A stretch of 44,704 nt of DNA from UBA11136 sp964482135 (GCA_964482135.1 CAYZWF010000015.1:1-44704), one strand, 5' to 3'; counted from the first letter of the stretch, positions 33,818-41,316 are shown. The notes: generated by a model not told the origin, from the sequence alone. Made by a program: numbers and translations.

Positions 33818-34414
33818 ATGCATGCTGAGAAAATGAATAAACTGTTGAAGAACATAGGGTTAACGGCTGAAAAGACTCGCGCTTCACAGTCACGGCGTAC
33901 TTGCGGGGCTGCGGGCGGACATGGCAAGACGGTAGTTATTGCCGCTTTTCTCGCTGCCTTTAGCGCCTGTACTCCCGCCGAGGTGGCCATTGTGGGCAGT
34001 TCCAGCGCCATAAACTACATGGAAACCAAAAAAACCTTCGCCGACCAGATGATCTCCGGCCTGTTCCAGAAGGATTGTGCCTTCGGCTATTATCAGGAAA
34101 TCGACAAGCTCTGTAAGGATGCGGTGCAAGCGGCCCCCGATGCGCCCCTCTATTGTTACCAAAGTTTGGGCGGAGTCGATTGCTATGCCGCACCGGGGCC
34201 CTATGATCCCCGCCGCCAGCCGTTGGGCGGCATGGCCCAGCAGAACAGGCAAAAGAAGGCCTATACGGAATATCTTGAAAAAGAACGGCGCGAGACAATC
34301 GAGTTCCGGCAGGGCACGCCCACGCCCAAATTCTCGCCTCCCCCGGATTTCCTTGAAGAAGAAATGGAACCGGACCAGCCTCCTCCCCTGATGGGAGTGC
34401 CCGATAACGGATAG
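33818..34414 (+). CDS. Putative lipoprotein of unknown function
   Basis: 198 residues. A hydrophobic segment followed by a lipobox (VVIAAFLAAFSAC, Cys at about residue 51) suggests a lipoprotein, although the region before it is unusually long; ATG at 33833 would shorten it by five residues. The mature part has ADQMISGLFQKDCAFGYYQEI and a cysteine-rich YCYQSLGGVDCYAAP, then a Pro/Gln/Glu-rich tail. I recognise it as a conserved hypothetical type in alphaproteobacteria but know no function. It heads a small plus-strand group with the DUF2794 gene. Confidence 0.75.
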   Translation: MHAEKMNKLLKNIGLTAEKTRASQSRRTCGAAGGHGKTVVIAAFLAAFSACTPAEVAIVGSSSAINYMETKKTFADQMISGLFQKDCAFGYYQEIDKLCKDAVQAAPDAPLYCYQSLGGVDCYAAPGPYDPRRQPLGGMAQQNRQKKAYTEYLEKERRETIEFRQGTPTPKFSPPPDFLEEEMEPDQPPPLMGVPDNG

Positions 34415-34506
34415 GGAAAACGGATAGCCCATGGACAAAGGGGTGAAAAACACGGAAAATTCCGTTGATCGCCACCTCACCGGAGAATGAGGTTTTGTCC
34501 GCGCCC

Positions 34507-34878
34507 ATGTCCAATCTGCTTTTTCTTTCCGATTTCAGGGAGAAATCCCACAGATCCCAGGGATCCCGCCGGCAGCAACCCGTGACCTTCAGCAAAAGAG
34601 AGCTGAGCCAGCTTTTGTCTGTCTACAGCCCCCGCGTCACCAATGGGGAATGGAAGGACTACGCCATCGATCATACGCCGTGCATGGCTATTTTCTCCAT
34701 CTTCCGCCGCACCAGCGAAACGCCGCTTTACGCCATCGCCAAGCTGGCCACGGATAGCGGGCGAAAGTGTAGTTATCTCCTGTTCAGAGGTGGCCGTATC
34801 CGCCATCGTTCCGCGAATATCGGTACTATCCTGGCCCTGTTCGATAAACGGTTGCGGCTGATCGGTAACGACGGGTAA
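34507..34878 (+). CDS. DUF2794 domain-containing protein
   Basis: Small conserved alphaproteobacterial protein of unknown function. The family core is visible: VTFSKRELSQLLSVYSPRV, GEWKDYAIDH, AIFSIFRRTSETPLYAIAKL, ending RGGRIRHRSANIGTILALFD. The ATG at 34507 gives 123 residues; an upstream TTG at 34465 is possible but has no clear ribosome binding site. It follows the lipoprotein gene by 92 bases and converges on the small lipoprotein gene at 34887, with 8 bases between stops. Confidence 0.85.
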   Translation: MSNLLFLSDFREKSHRSQGSRRQQPVTFSKRELSQLLSVYSPRVTNGEWKDYAIDHTPCMAIFSIFRRTSETPLYAIAKLATDSGRKCSYLLFRGGRIRHRSANIGTILALFDKRLRLIGNDG

Positions 34879-34886
34879 CCCCCTCG

Positions 34887-35249
34887 TCAGAAGTCTTGCG
34901 GCCCTGCGTAAGGGTCCCTCTCCGGCGGCAGGACCTGGATTTTTGGGGGCGATGGCGCGCGGGTCAGGTCTTTCCGCCATTGCTCGGGGTCGGCCTCCCA
35001 CGCCATCCGCTCCACCTCCATGCAAACGGCCTTCCCCCAATTGTCCACGACGTGCCCCTTGGCCTCGCAGACGCGTGCAAAATCCGGTCGTGGCTCTCCA
35101 CCCCATACCGGGAGCACGTCATTGGCGCCGCTACAGGCGCCGGAAAGACAAAGCACGCTCAGGGCAAGAACACACCGCCACGGGGGGGGGCGGAAAAACT
35201 CTAGCCCGGAACAGCCGAGAAAAAGGCGGAATAGAGCCATAAACCCCAA
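34887..35249 (-). CDS. Small putative lipoprotein
   Basis: 120 residues, not recognised. A hydrophobic segment with a lipobox (LALSVLCLSGAC) predicts a secreted lipoprotein with a mature part of about 80 residues. That part holds one pair of cysteines (RVCEAKGH, AVCMEVERM) and a Pro-rich end (PSPPKIQVLPPERDPYAGPQDF). The start is uncertain because an internal ATG three codons later is equally good. It lies alone on the minus strand between plus-strand genes. Confidence 0.6.
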   Translation of the reverse strand: MGFMALFRLFLGCSGLEFFRPPPWRCVLALSVLCLSGACSGANDVLPVWGGEPRPDFARVCEAKGHVVDNWGKAVCMEVERMAWEADPEQWRKDLTRAPSPPKIQVLPPERDPYAGPQDF

Positions 35250-35336
35250 GTTACCTTTTTTTTACCTATTTTTCCGATATTATGGGGGTGTCCCTCCGCC
35301 ACCACCTTTTATGTGAGAAACATAAGGACGAGACAG

Positions 35337-35519
35337 ATGAGCGATCTTCGCAATGCCGACCTGTCGGAAATCCCGGATCAGGACCTAACTCCCGACCAAA
35401 AGGACGAGTTGCAACGCCGGTTCAATAACTTCTTCGGGCCCTTGATGAAGGACAAGCTCGACCAGGCAGATGGAAAGCCCAAGAAGAAGGTCCGCAAATG
35501 GACCCCCGGCAAGGAATAA
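35337..35519 (+). CDS. Small charged protein of unknown function
   Basis: 60 residues, beginning MSDLRNADLSEIPDQDLTPD and ending in a lysine-rich KKKVRKWTPGKE. ATG at 35337 is chosen because AAGGACGAG lies upstream at normal distance; an in-frame ATG at 35313 has none. The acidic-then-basic layout and soluble character suggest a small regulatory or structural protein, but no family is recognised. The last 14 bases of the gene, including the stop, are tandemly duplicated immediately downstream. Confidence 0.65.
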   Translation: MSDLRNADLSEIPDQDLTPDQKDELQRRFNNFFGPLMKDKLDQADGKPKKKVRKWTPGKE

Positions 35520-35533
35520 CCGGCAAGAAATAA
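35506..35533 (+). repeat. 14-base tandem duplication across a stop codon
   Basis: CCGGCAAGGAATAA (35506-35519), the end of the 60-residue gene including its TAA, is followed directly by CCGGCAAGAAATAA with one change. It looks like a slippage duplication; the second copy is non-coding. Confidence 0.7.
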
Positions 35534-35776
35534 TCTCCGGCGCCCGTTTTCCGGGATAGTTTCCCGATCCGACCCCTCCCCAATGGCGGCGGCGAGCCTC
35601 CCCTGGCCCGTTTTCCAGATGGATTTCTGAAAAAGCAAGGCGCTCGTCTTGTTTTTGACAGCGTTCCTTACTTTCGGTGCTTCCGTGATTTGTTAAGATT
35701 TCTCCCGTAGGTTATGGAGGAATGTGAAAAGCCCCCGCGACAGTACCGGCGGCGCCAACACAGAGAACGGCAATTC

Positions 35777-36316
35777 ATGAGCGGACCAAAATCTCGACTT
35801 CAAGCCCTCAGAAAGCAAGTCAAGGGAACCAATGTGGATGAACGGTCCCTGCTCGCCACCGACTATCTCAATCACTTCAACGAAGCGGTCATGACGCTGG
35901 GGATGATTCCCGACATGCCGGAACTCCTGAAGGATGCAAAGGCGTGGAAGCCAAAGGACTACCAAGACCATTTCAGGGACAGTGCCGTGGCCGACAAGGA
36001 GCTGGCCATTGCCGCCTATGAATGGTCGCCGAGGAAATATCGCGATCCCTTCGACCGAACCGTGGAGGCCATCAATCTAAAGATCATGGAGACCGTAAAA
36101 GAGCTTGAGGCGGCCATCCCGCTGGAGAATCCGAACCGGCTCCACCTGATCTCCTCCAACGCAACCGTTGCCATTGGAGAACTTCTCGATGTGGCCGGCG
36201 CCATCATCCATGGCGAGGAACCCACACTCAAAGAAGCCGAAATCGTGGAAGAAAAAGAGGATGACGCGGCCACGGAAACCGTCAATCAGGACGAGATCGA
36301 CGCCCTGTTCGATTGA
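35777..36316 (+). CDS. Conserved protein of unknown function with C-terminal QDEIDALF motif
   Basis: 179 residues, mainly helical in appearance, no signal peptide or membrane segment. Blocks include LATDYLNHFNEAVMTLGMIP, WKPKDYQDHFRDSAV, YEWSPRKYRDPFDRTVEAIN and NATVAIGELLDVAGAIIHG. The protein then becomes acidic and ends NQDEIDALFD, which resembles the short peptide at the start of FliM (SQxEIDALL) that binds CheY; a link to chemotaxis or a response regulator is only inference. The ATG at 35777 is chosen; an in-frame ATG at 35714 would add 21 atypical residues. Confidence 0.75.
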   Translation: MSGPKSRLQALRKQVKGTNVDERSLLATDYLNHFNEAVMTLGMIPDMPELLKDAKAWKPKDYQDHFRDSAVADKELAIAAYEWSPRKYRDPFDRTVEAINLKIMETVKELEAAIPLENPNRLHLISSNATVAIGELLDVAGAIIHGEEPTLKEAEIVEEKEDDAATETVNQDEIDALFD

Positions 36317-36374
36317 GGCACACCTTTTTCCCGACTTTTCCATGGCACTACGGGGAATTACTTTTTTTACGAAC

Positions 36375-36390
36375 TGTGATGGGGATCACT
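36375..36390 (+). promoter_or_regulatory. CRP/FNR-type binding site
   Basis: The sequence TGTGA-N6-TCACT matches the CRP consensus except for the last base. It contains the perfect palindrome GTGAT-GGGG-ATCAC, also close to the FNR form TTGAT-N4-ATCAA. Its centre is 41-42 bases before 36424, where a class II-activated transcript would start, just ahead of the candidate small RNA. No convincing -10 hexamer was found at the matching position. Confidence 0.45.
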
Positions 36391-36423
36391 GCGCCGGACG
36401 TGGTTTGTGCATTAGGTTGGTGA

Positions 36424-36506
36424 GGCTAGACACGGTTTGATCTTCCCCCATGGATTTCAAACCCAATTGAAACGCCCCGCAGTTCCGCTGCGGGGTGATT
36501 TTTTTT
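36424..36506 (+). ncRNA. Candidate small RNA with C-rich loop and intrinsic terminator
   Basis: In the 297-base gap between the gene ending at 36316 and psiE. GGTTTGA (36434-36440) pairs with TCAAACC (36457-36463), and the 16-base loop displays CTTCCCCC. This is followed by a strong terminator hairpin with eight T residues. C-rich loops of this kind (CUUCCUCCC) are known in alphaproteobacterial CcsR-type small RNAs, where they can pair with ribosome binding sites. The 5' end is inferred from the CRP/FNR-type site, and the boundary is approximate. It could instead be only the 3' leader-like end of the upstream mRNA. Confidence 0.4.
36475..36506 (+). terminator. Strong intrinsic terminator upstream of psiE
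   Basis: Perfect eight-pair stem CCCCGCAG (36475-36482) with CTGCGGGG (36488-36495), five-base loop TTCCG, then eight T residues at 36499-36506. It lies 159 bases after the preceding stop, too far to be a simple gene-end terminator, which supports a separate short transcript ending here. Confidence 0.9.
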
Positions 36507-36613
36507 GCTTTTTTCTCCACGGACGGACACAGTTGCCTGGTCCGGTCCTGGCCGGGATATGATCGTTTTACCCGGCCCCGTCCAGGATCGCCGGACAGAG
36601 TGGAGAGCATGTC

Positions 36614-37096
36614 ATGAAAAACCCTGAAAAGCGCGGGCCGGAGACTATTCTTACAACCGAGAAAAAAACGGAAAGGATCGGCAGGGCTCTGATTACCTGG
36701 TTTCACATGCTCGCCCTGTTCGCCATCGGCGGGTCCATCGTCTGGTCCGCGGTAATCGCCTTTAGTGGCATGGTTCAGCAAGGCCACGCCACGGTGGAAG
36801 ATATTCTGCTGCTGTTCATCTATCTCGAGCTTGGCGCCATGGTGGGGATCTATTTCAAAACCAACCATATGCCCGTGCGCTTTCTCATCTATGTGGCCAT
36901 GACGGCGCTCACCCGTATGCTCATCGGCTTCATCAACGTGGAACACCGGCCCGATGAGGGGATCCTCGTGGTTTCAGGGGCCATTCTGTTGCTTGCCCTT
37001 GCCGTGCTTACGCTGCGATACGGTTCCTCCAAATTCCCTTCCAGCGTGCTTGCGCAGGATCGCTCGGATGTTTCGGACGCCTATAAAACCACCTGA
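36614..37096 (+). CDS. psiE: Phosphate-starvation-inducible PsiE family protein
   Basis: 160-residue inner-membrane protein of the PsiE family, induced by phosphate starvation in Escherichia coli; function unknown. It has about four hydrophobic segments and the family signature LLLFIYLELGAMVGIYFKT, then MPVRFLIYVAMTALTRMLI. A GGAG ribosome binding site precedes the ATG at 36614 by about eight bases; ATG 36609 is in another frame. Transcription must start after the terminator ending at 36506. No Pho box was recognised. Confidence 0.87.
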   Translation: MKNPEKRGPETILTTEKKTERIGRALITWFHMLALFAIGGSIVWSAVIAFSGMVQQGHATVEDILLLFIYLELGAMVGIYFKTNHMPVRFLIYVAMTALTRMLIGFINVEHRPDEGILVVSGAILLLALAVLTLRYGSSKFPSSVLAQDRSDVSDAYKTT

Positions 37097-37180
37097 AAAC
37101 AGTTGCCGAAGTAACCCTTGAGCTCCAAAAACGGTAAATAACTGCCATTTCCAAGGGAGGAAGTGCGGCCTTTTACCGCA

Positions 37181-37208
37181 TTGATCATGCATCATTGATC
37201 ATGCATCA
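37181..37208 (+). repeat. Tandem 14-base repeat upstream of the oxygenase gene
   Basis: TTGATCATGCATCA occurs twice, head to tail and without change, ending 30 bases before the first possible ATG (37239). Each copy contains the palindromes TGATCA and ATGCAT, so the pair could be a tandem operator. No regulator gene adjoins it. Confidence 0.6.
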
Positions 37209-37238
37209 CGGGAAAGCACACCCTAGCTTGGAGCCCGT

Positions 37239-37925
37239 ATGTACCGAGTGAATAAAGTAACAGCAGGAGAGACCCTACCCATGGCCCAAAGCTCTGAATC
37301 CAATCCAAATACCGATGCGTTCCTGGAATGCATTGAACGAACGCCGACCCAGACAGACCTTTACCCGCACTGGCTGCTGGAAAAGCCGGTCACCGACGCG
37401 GCCTGTGAAGCCATTGCCGATCTGCCCTTCGATCCTCCCGAAGGGCTGAATTTCAACGGAAGACGCGAAACCAACAATGCCTCGCGGGCCTATTTCAATA
37501 AGGAAAACTGTGAGAAGTTCGAGGTCTGTCACGATCTCGTGGAGACCTTTCAGGATCCCCGCATTATTGCCGCCATTGAGAAGAAATGTGACATCGACCT
37601 GTCAGAAGGCCAGCTTCGCATTGAATATTGCCAGGACACCGACGGATTCTGGCTCGAGCCTCATACCGATATCTTCGTCAAACTGTTCACCATGCTGATC
37701 TATCTCGACGACGACCCGAAGCTGGCGAACTGCGGCACCGATGTCTATGACGAGAATCATGAATTCGCAAAACGGGCGCCCTACGGGCTCAACAAGGGGA
37801 TGATCTTCATTCCCGGCGAGAACACCTGGCACGGCTTCGCCCCCCGCACCATTGACGGTATACGCAAATCCATCATCGTCAACTATGTGACGAAGGACTG
37901 GAAAGACACTTACGAACTGGCGTAA
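37239..37925 (+). CDS. 2-oxoglutarate/Fe(II)-dependent oxygenase family protein
   Basis: 228-residue soluble protein with a cupin-like oxygenase core. The iron ligands are visible as His142 and Asp144 (PHTDIFVK) and His198 (NTWHGF), with Arg209 (GIRKSI) as the likely 2-oxoglutarate carboxylate binder. Such proteins often hydroxylate small molecules or proteins; the substrate is unknown. Either ATG 37239 (GGAG five bases upstream) or ATG 37281 (AGGAGA ten bases upstream) could be the start; conserved sequence begins after both. It is transcribed toward guaA and preceded by a tandem 14-base repeat. Confidence 0.8.
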   Translation: MYRVNKVTAGETLPMAQSSESNPNTDAFLECIERTPTQTDLYPHWLLEKPVTDAACEAIADLPFDPPEGLNFNGRRETNNASRAYFNKENCEKFEVCHDLVETFQDPRIIAAIEKKCDIDLSEGQLRIEYCQDTDGFWLEPHTDIFVKLFTMLIYLDDDPKLANCGTDVYDENHEFAKRAPYGLNKGMIFIPGENTWHGFAPRTIDGIRKSIIVNYVTKDWKDTYELA

Positions 37926-38007
37926 ACGCGGGGCGAACTGGCTTAAGCGACCGAATCGGCTTAAGCGGCGGGACGGTTATTCCCGCTCGCCCCGTTATTC
38001 CCACTCG
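37913..38007 (+). repeat. Degenerate tandem copies of two gene ends in the oxygenase-guaA spacer
   Basis: The last bases of the oxygenase gene, CGAACTGGCGTAAACG (37913), recur at 37934 as CGAACTGGCTTAAGCG and at 37952 as CGAATCGGCTTAAGCG. On the other side, the 14 bases GTTATTCCCACTCG at 37994, which contain the guaA stop on the opposite strand, recur as GTTATTCCCGCTCG at 37976, one base different. The whole 69-base spacer is therefore largely built from short duplications of both gene ends. No T-tract terminator was seen here. Confidence 0.65.
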
Positions 38008-39539
38008 ATAGTGCCGGGCGGCTTGCTGGTCACGTCATAGACCACCCGGTTGATACCGCGCACCTGGTTGATGATGCGGGTCGCCGTGGCCGACAGGAAC
38101 TCGTGGGAAAAGGGGTAGCTGTCGGCGGTCATGCCGTCGCTTGAGGTTACCGCGCGCAGGGCGCAGACATATTCGTAAGACCGTTCATCCCCCATTACGC
38201 CCACGGTTTTCACCGGCAACAGCACCGCGAAAGCCTGCCAGATGTCGTCATAAAGACCGGCCTTGCGTATCTCGTCGAGATAGATGGTGTCGGCGCGGCG
38301 CAGAATGTCCAGCTTCTCACGGGTTATCTCGCCGGGAATACGGATCGCCAGGCCCGGACCGGGAAAGGGATGACGGCCTACGAAAGCCTCGTTGAGTCCC
38401 AGTTCACGCCCCAATTCGCGCACCTCGTCCTTGAACAGCTCGCGTAGCGGTTCCACCAGCTCCATCTTCATGCGCTCCGGCAGCCCGCCCACATTATGGT
38501 GCGACTTGATGGTGGCCGAAGGCCCGCCGGTAAAGGAGACGGATTCGATCACATCGGGATAGAGCGTCCCCTGGGCCAGGAAATCGGCCCCGGTTTTTCC
38601 CGCTTCCTCTTCGAAGACATCGATGAAAACGGCGCCGATGGTTTTGCGTTTTTCCTCAGGGTCGGTGACGCCCTCCAGTTTTTTCAGGAACAATTCCGAA
38701 GCGTCACGATGGACCAGGGGAATGTTGTAATGGTCTCGGAACAGGTCCACCACCTGTTCGGCCTCGCCCTCGCGCAGGAGCCCGGTGTCCACGAACACGC
38801 AGTTCAGTTGGTCGCCAATGGCCTCGTGCAGCAGCACCGCCACGACGGAAGAATCCACCCCACCGGAAAGACCGCAAACCACACGGCCCTCGCCTATCTG
38901 CCGGCGCGCCCGCTCGATGGAGTTGTGGCGGAAGGCGGCCATGGTCCAGGAATCGGAACACCCCGCCACGTGATGGGTAAAATTCCGGATCAGCGCCGCG
39001 CCGTGGGGCGTGTGCACCACCTCGGGATGAAACTGGACGCCGTAGAAACGGCGTTCGTCATCGGCAATGGCGGCAAAGGGCGCGCCGTCGCTGACCCCCA
39101 CCACGCGAAACCCGTCGGGAATTCGGATTACACGGTCGCCGTGGCTCATCCATACCTGTTCGCGCCCGCCCTTTTTCCAGGCGCCTTCGAAAAGAATGCA
39201 GTCGTCGGTAACCTCAAGAGTGGCGCGGCCGAACTCACGATGCTCGGAACCCGCCACCTCGCCGCCAAGCTGGGCGCACATGGTTTGCTGGCCGTAACAG
39301 ATTCCCAACACCGGAACGCCCAGCGTAAATATCGATTCTGGGGCGCGGGGGGTGTCGGTTTCCGTTACCGAGGATGGGCCGCCGGAGAGAATCACAGCCA
39401 TGGGCTTAAAGGCGGCGATCGCCTCGTCATCCATGGTGCAGGGATGTATCTCGCAATAAACACCGCTTTCCCGCACCCGGCGGGCGATAAGCTGGGTCAC
39501 CTGGGACCCAAAATCGAGGATGAGGATACGTTCGCTCAT
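37995..39539 (-). CDS. guaA: GMP synthase (glutamine-hydrolysing)
   Basis: Converts XMP to GMP using ATP and glutamine. The class I glutamine amidotransferase domain has Cys81 in GICYGQQTMC and the His/Glu pair in GVQFHPEVVHT. The ATP pyrophosphatase domain has the PP-loop GLSGGVDSSV, and the C-terminal dimerisation domain ends in GTIEWE, as usual. The ATG at 39539 opens on MSERILILDFGSQ; the open frame extends upstream but without family sequence. Length 514. It is the last gene of a minus-strand guaB-rsmB-guaA block interrupted by a small plus-strand gene. Confidence 0.95.
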   Translation of the reverse strand: MSERILILDFGSQVTQLIARRVRESGVYCEIHPCTMDDEAIAAFKPMAVILSGGPSSVTETDTPRAPESIFTLGVPVLGICYGQQTMCAQLGGEVAGSEHREFGRATLEVTDDCILFEGAWKKGGREQVWMSHGDRVIRIPDGFRVVGVSDGAPFAAIADDERRFYGVQFHPEVVHTPHGAALIRNFTHHVAGCSDSWTMAAFRHNSIERARRQIGEGRVVCGLSGGVDSSVVAVLLHEAIGDQLNCVFVDTGLLREGEAEQVVDLFRDHYNIPLVHRDASELFLKKLEGVTDPEEKRKTIGAVFIDVFEEEAGKTGADFLAQGTLYPDVIESVSFTGGPSATIKSHHNVGGLPERMKMELVEPLRELFKDEVRELGRELGLNEAFVGRHPFPGPGLAIRIPGEITREKLDILRRADTIYLDEIRKAGLYDDIWQAFAVLLPVKTVGVMGDERSYEYVCALRAVTSSDGMTADSYPFSHEFLSATATRIINQVRGINRVVYDVTSKPPGTIEWE

Positions 39540-39699
39540 GAAACAACCATTTCCGCGGGGGTGAGCACGGGGCACCTTATACCACCGCTTCGCCGTCCGG
39601 CCATCCCCCCCAAACCAATACCCCCAGGTAAAAAAGGTTGAAGCGGGAAACATATAAACCATATCGGTTGTGAGACTATTCCACTATTTGGATGCAGCC

Positions 39700-39900
39700 A
39701 TGAGTGAAGAAAAACGCATAAAAGAACGGCGCAAGGAGCCGGAAAGACGTTCGGAAAAGGAACGGCGCAAGGCGCTGGCCGATTGGGACGGCAAGGACTG
39801 GCAGCCGGATTCGGATTCTGGTCCAGAGAATGACAAACGCCAGAACGCCCGCCGCCAGATGGTTGTTGAGCAGCGAACGGAAGAGCGGCGCAAAGCCTAG
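39700..39900 (+). CDS. Small highly charged protein
   Basis: 66 residues from ATG 39700 (MSEEKRIKERRKEPERRSEK), dominated by Arg, Lys and Glu with repeated ERR/KERRK units at both ends and a polar middle (DWDGKDWQPDSDSGPEND). Probably helical and possibly nucleic-acid binding; no family recognised. It lies opposite to and between rsmB and guaA, with 18 bases to the rsmB stop. Low-complexity charged frames can arise by chance, so confidence is moderate. Confidence 0.5.
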   Translation: MSEEKRIKERRKEPERRSEKERRKALADWDGKDWQPDSDSGPENDKRQNARRQMVVEQRTEERRKA

Positions 39901-39918
39901 TCTCTTTCATTGCCGCGT

Positions 39919-41289
39919 TCATTTCTGCCGCTCCGTAATCGCCACGAAGAACCCGTCACAACCGTGACGGGCCGGGCTTAAGCGCAGCCACTCTCCGCTT
40001 TCCTTCATAAGGCCGAAATCCGCGCCCCCTTCCATGGCGGCGATGGTGTCCGCCCAGACGTCGCCCGCGGGAAGGGTGGCGAATTCCCTGTGGGTCTCCA
40101 GAAAGTTTGTCACCACGTCCTCGTTCTCTTCACAGAGAACGGAACAGGTGGCGTAGACCAAGCGCCCGCCCGGTTTCACCAGCCGCGCGGCGCGGGCCAG
40201 AATCTCTTCCTGGCGGGCGGCGTGGCCTGACAGGGAGTCGGCGCTCAAGCGCCAGCGCGCATCGGGATTGCGCCGCCAGGCGCCGCTGCCGCTGCAGGGC
40301 GCATCCACCAGCACACGGTCAAAACTTCCCTCGTGGCGCTTGGCCCAGTTTTCGCCGCGTTGTTGCGGGCCTTCGGCCTCGTCCAAAATATGGAGAGTCA
40401 CATTACCGATGCCGGCCCGTTTCAGCCGGGGGGGAAGGTCCGCCATGCGTTTACGCGCCACATCGCAGGCCATCAGCATGCCCCGCCCCTTCATGGCCGC
40501 GGTCAGCGCCAGCGTCTTGCCCCCTGCCCCGGCACAGTAATCGGCCACCTTCATACCCGGCTCCGCCCCCGTCAAAAGCGCGGCCAGCTGTGAGCCCTCG
40601 TCCTGAACCTCCACCAGGCCCTTGGCGTAGGCTGGAAGCGCCGACAGGGTCACATGATCCTCGGCGCGCAGCCCCCAGGGCGAATAGGGCGTGTCCGTGC
40701 AGACAACCCCCTGGCCGGCGAGAATGTCGCGGGCCTGGTCGCGGCTGGCACGTTTTGGATTGATCCGCAGGTCCAGCGGCGCCGTTCGGTTGAGGGCCGC
40801 CATTTCGTCGGCCAAAGCGTCGCCGAAAGCGCGGGCAAGGAAGGGCTCCAGCCAGGACGGGCAATTGGCCGCCACCAGGGGGGGCTGGTCCTGGTGGTGC
40901 AGGGCGCAGCCGGCGAGCGCCCCGGCCAGCGCCCGTTCGGCCTCATCCAAAGGGGCGGGATTGTAGCCCTGTCCGTTAAAAAGGCCGGCAAGGGCATCGG
41001 CGTCCATGGCCGGAAGAGTCTCGCCCTTCAGCAACTGGGCGGCGATGACGCGGTTGCGGGATGTGGCGAGCATGTCATGGCGCGCCAGCCACCAGTCGAG
41101 ACAGGCGCGGCTGCGCAGCACCCCATAGACATGGGAGCGCACCGCACCGCGGTCACCGGAACCCATATAGCGCCGCGAACGGAAATATCCGGCGAGGAAC
41201 CTGTCGGCTGGAACTCCGCCTGAAGAGGGAGGCGTATCAAGAGATACGAGAATCTCCACCGCCGCCTGGAGACGCGCGCCCGGAGTCAT
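39919..41289 (-). CDS. rsmB: RsmB-family 16S rRNA (cytosine-C5) methyltransferase
   Basis: SAM-dependent m5C methyltransferase of the RsmB/NOP family, acting on 16S rRNA near position 967. The N-terminal NusB-like helical region covers about residues 1-150. SAM motif I is VADYCAGAGGKTLAL. The two catalytic cysteines are in VDAPCSGSGAWRRNPD and YATCSVLCEENEDVV. Length 456 is normal. The assignment to RsmB rather than another NOP-type paralogue rests on the N-terminal region and the guaB/guaA neighbourhood, common in alphaproteobacteria. Confidence 0.87.
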   Translation of the reverse strand: MTPGARLQAAVEILVSLDTPPSSGGVPADRFLAGYFRSRRYMGSGDRGAVRSHVYGVLRSRACLDWWLARHDMLATSRNRVIAAQLLKGETLPAMDADALAGLFNGQGYNPAPLDEAERALAGALAGCALHHQDQPPLVAANCPSWLEPFLARAFGDALADEMAALNRTAPLDLRINPKRASRDQARDILAGQGVVCTDTPYSPWGLRAEDHVTLSALPAYAKGLVEVQDEGSQLAALLTGAEPGMKVADYCAGAGGKTLALTAAMKGRGMLMACDVARKRMADLPPRLKRAGIGNVTLHILDEAEGPQQRGENWAKRHEGSFDRVLVDAPCSGSGAWRRNPDARWRLSADSLSGHAARQEEILARAARLVKPGGRLVYATCSVLCEENEDVVTNFLETHREFATLPAGDVWADTIAAMEGGADFGLMKESGEWLRLSPARHGCDGFFVAITERQK

Positions 41290-41316
41290 AACTCACTCAT
41301 GGAATAAGGGCCGGGA

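Noticed and set aside
35630..35658. Intrinsic terminator after the 60-residue gene
   Set aside because: Only a four-pair stem (CAAG/CTTG) precedes five T residues, too weak to call.
38496..39641. 381-codon open frame antisense to guaA
   Set aside because: Opposite a canonical GMP synthase with all motifs intact.
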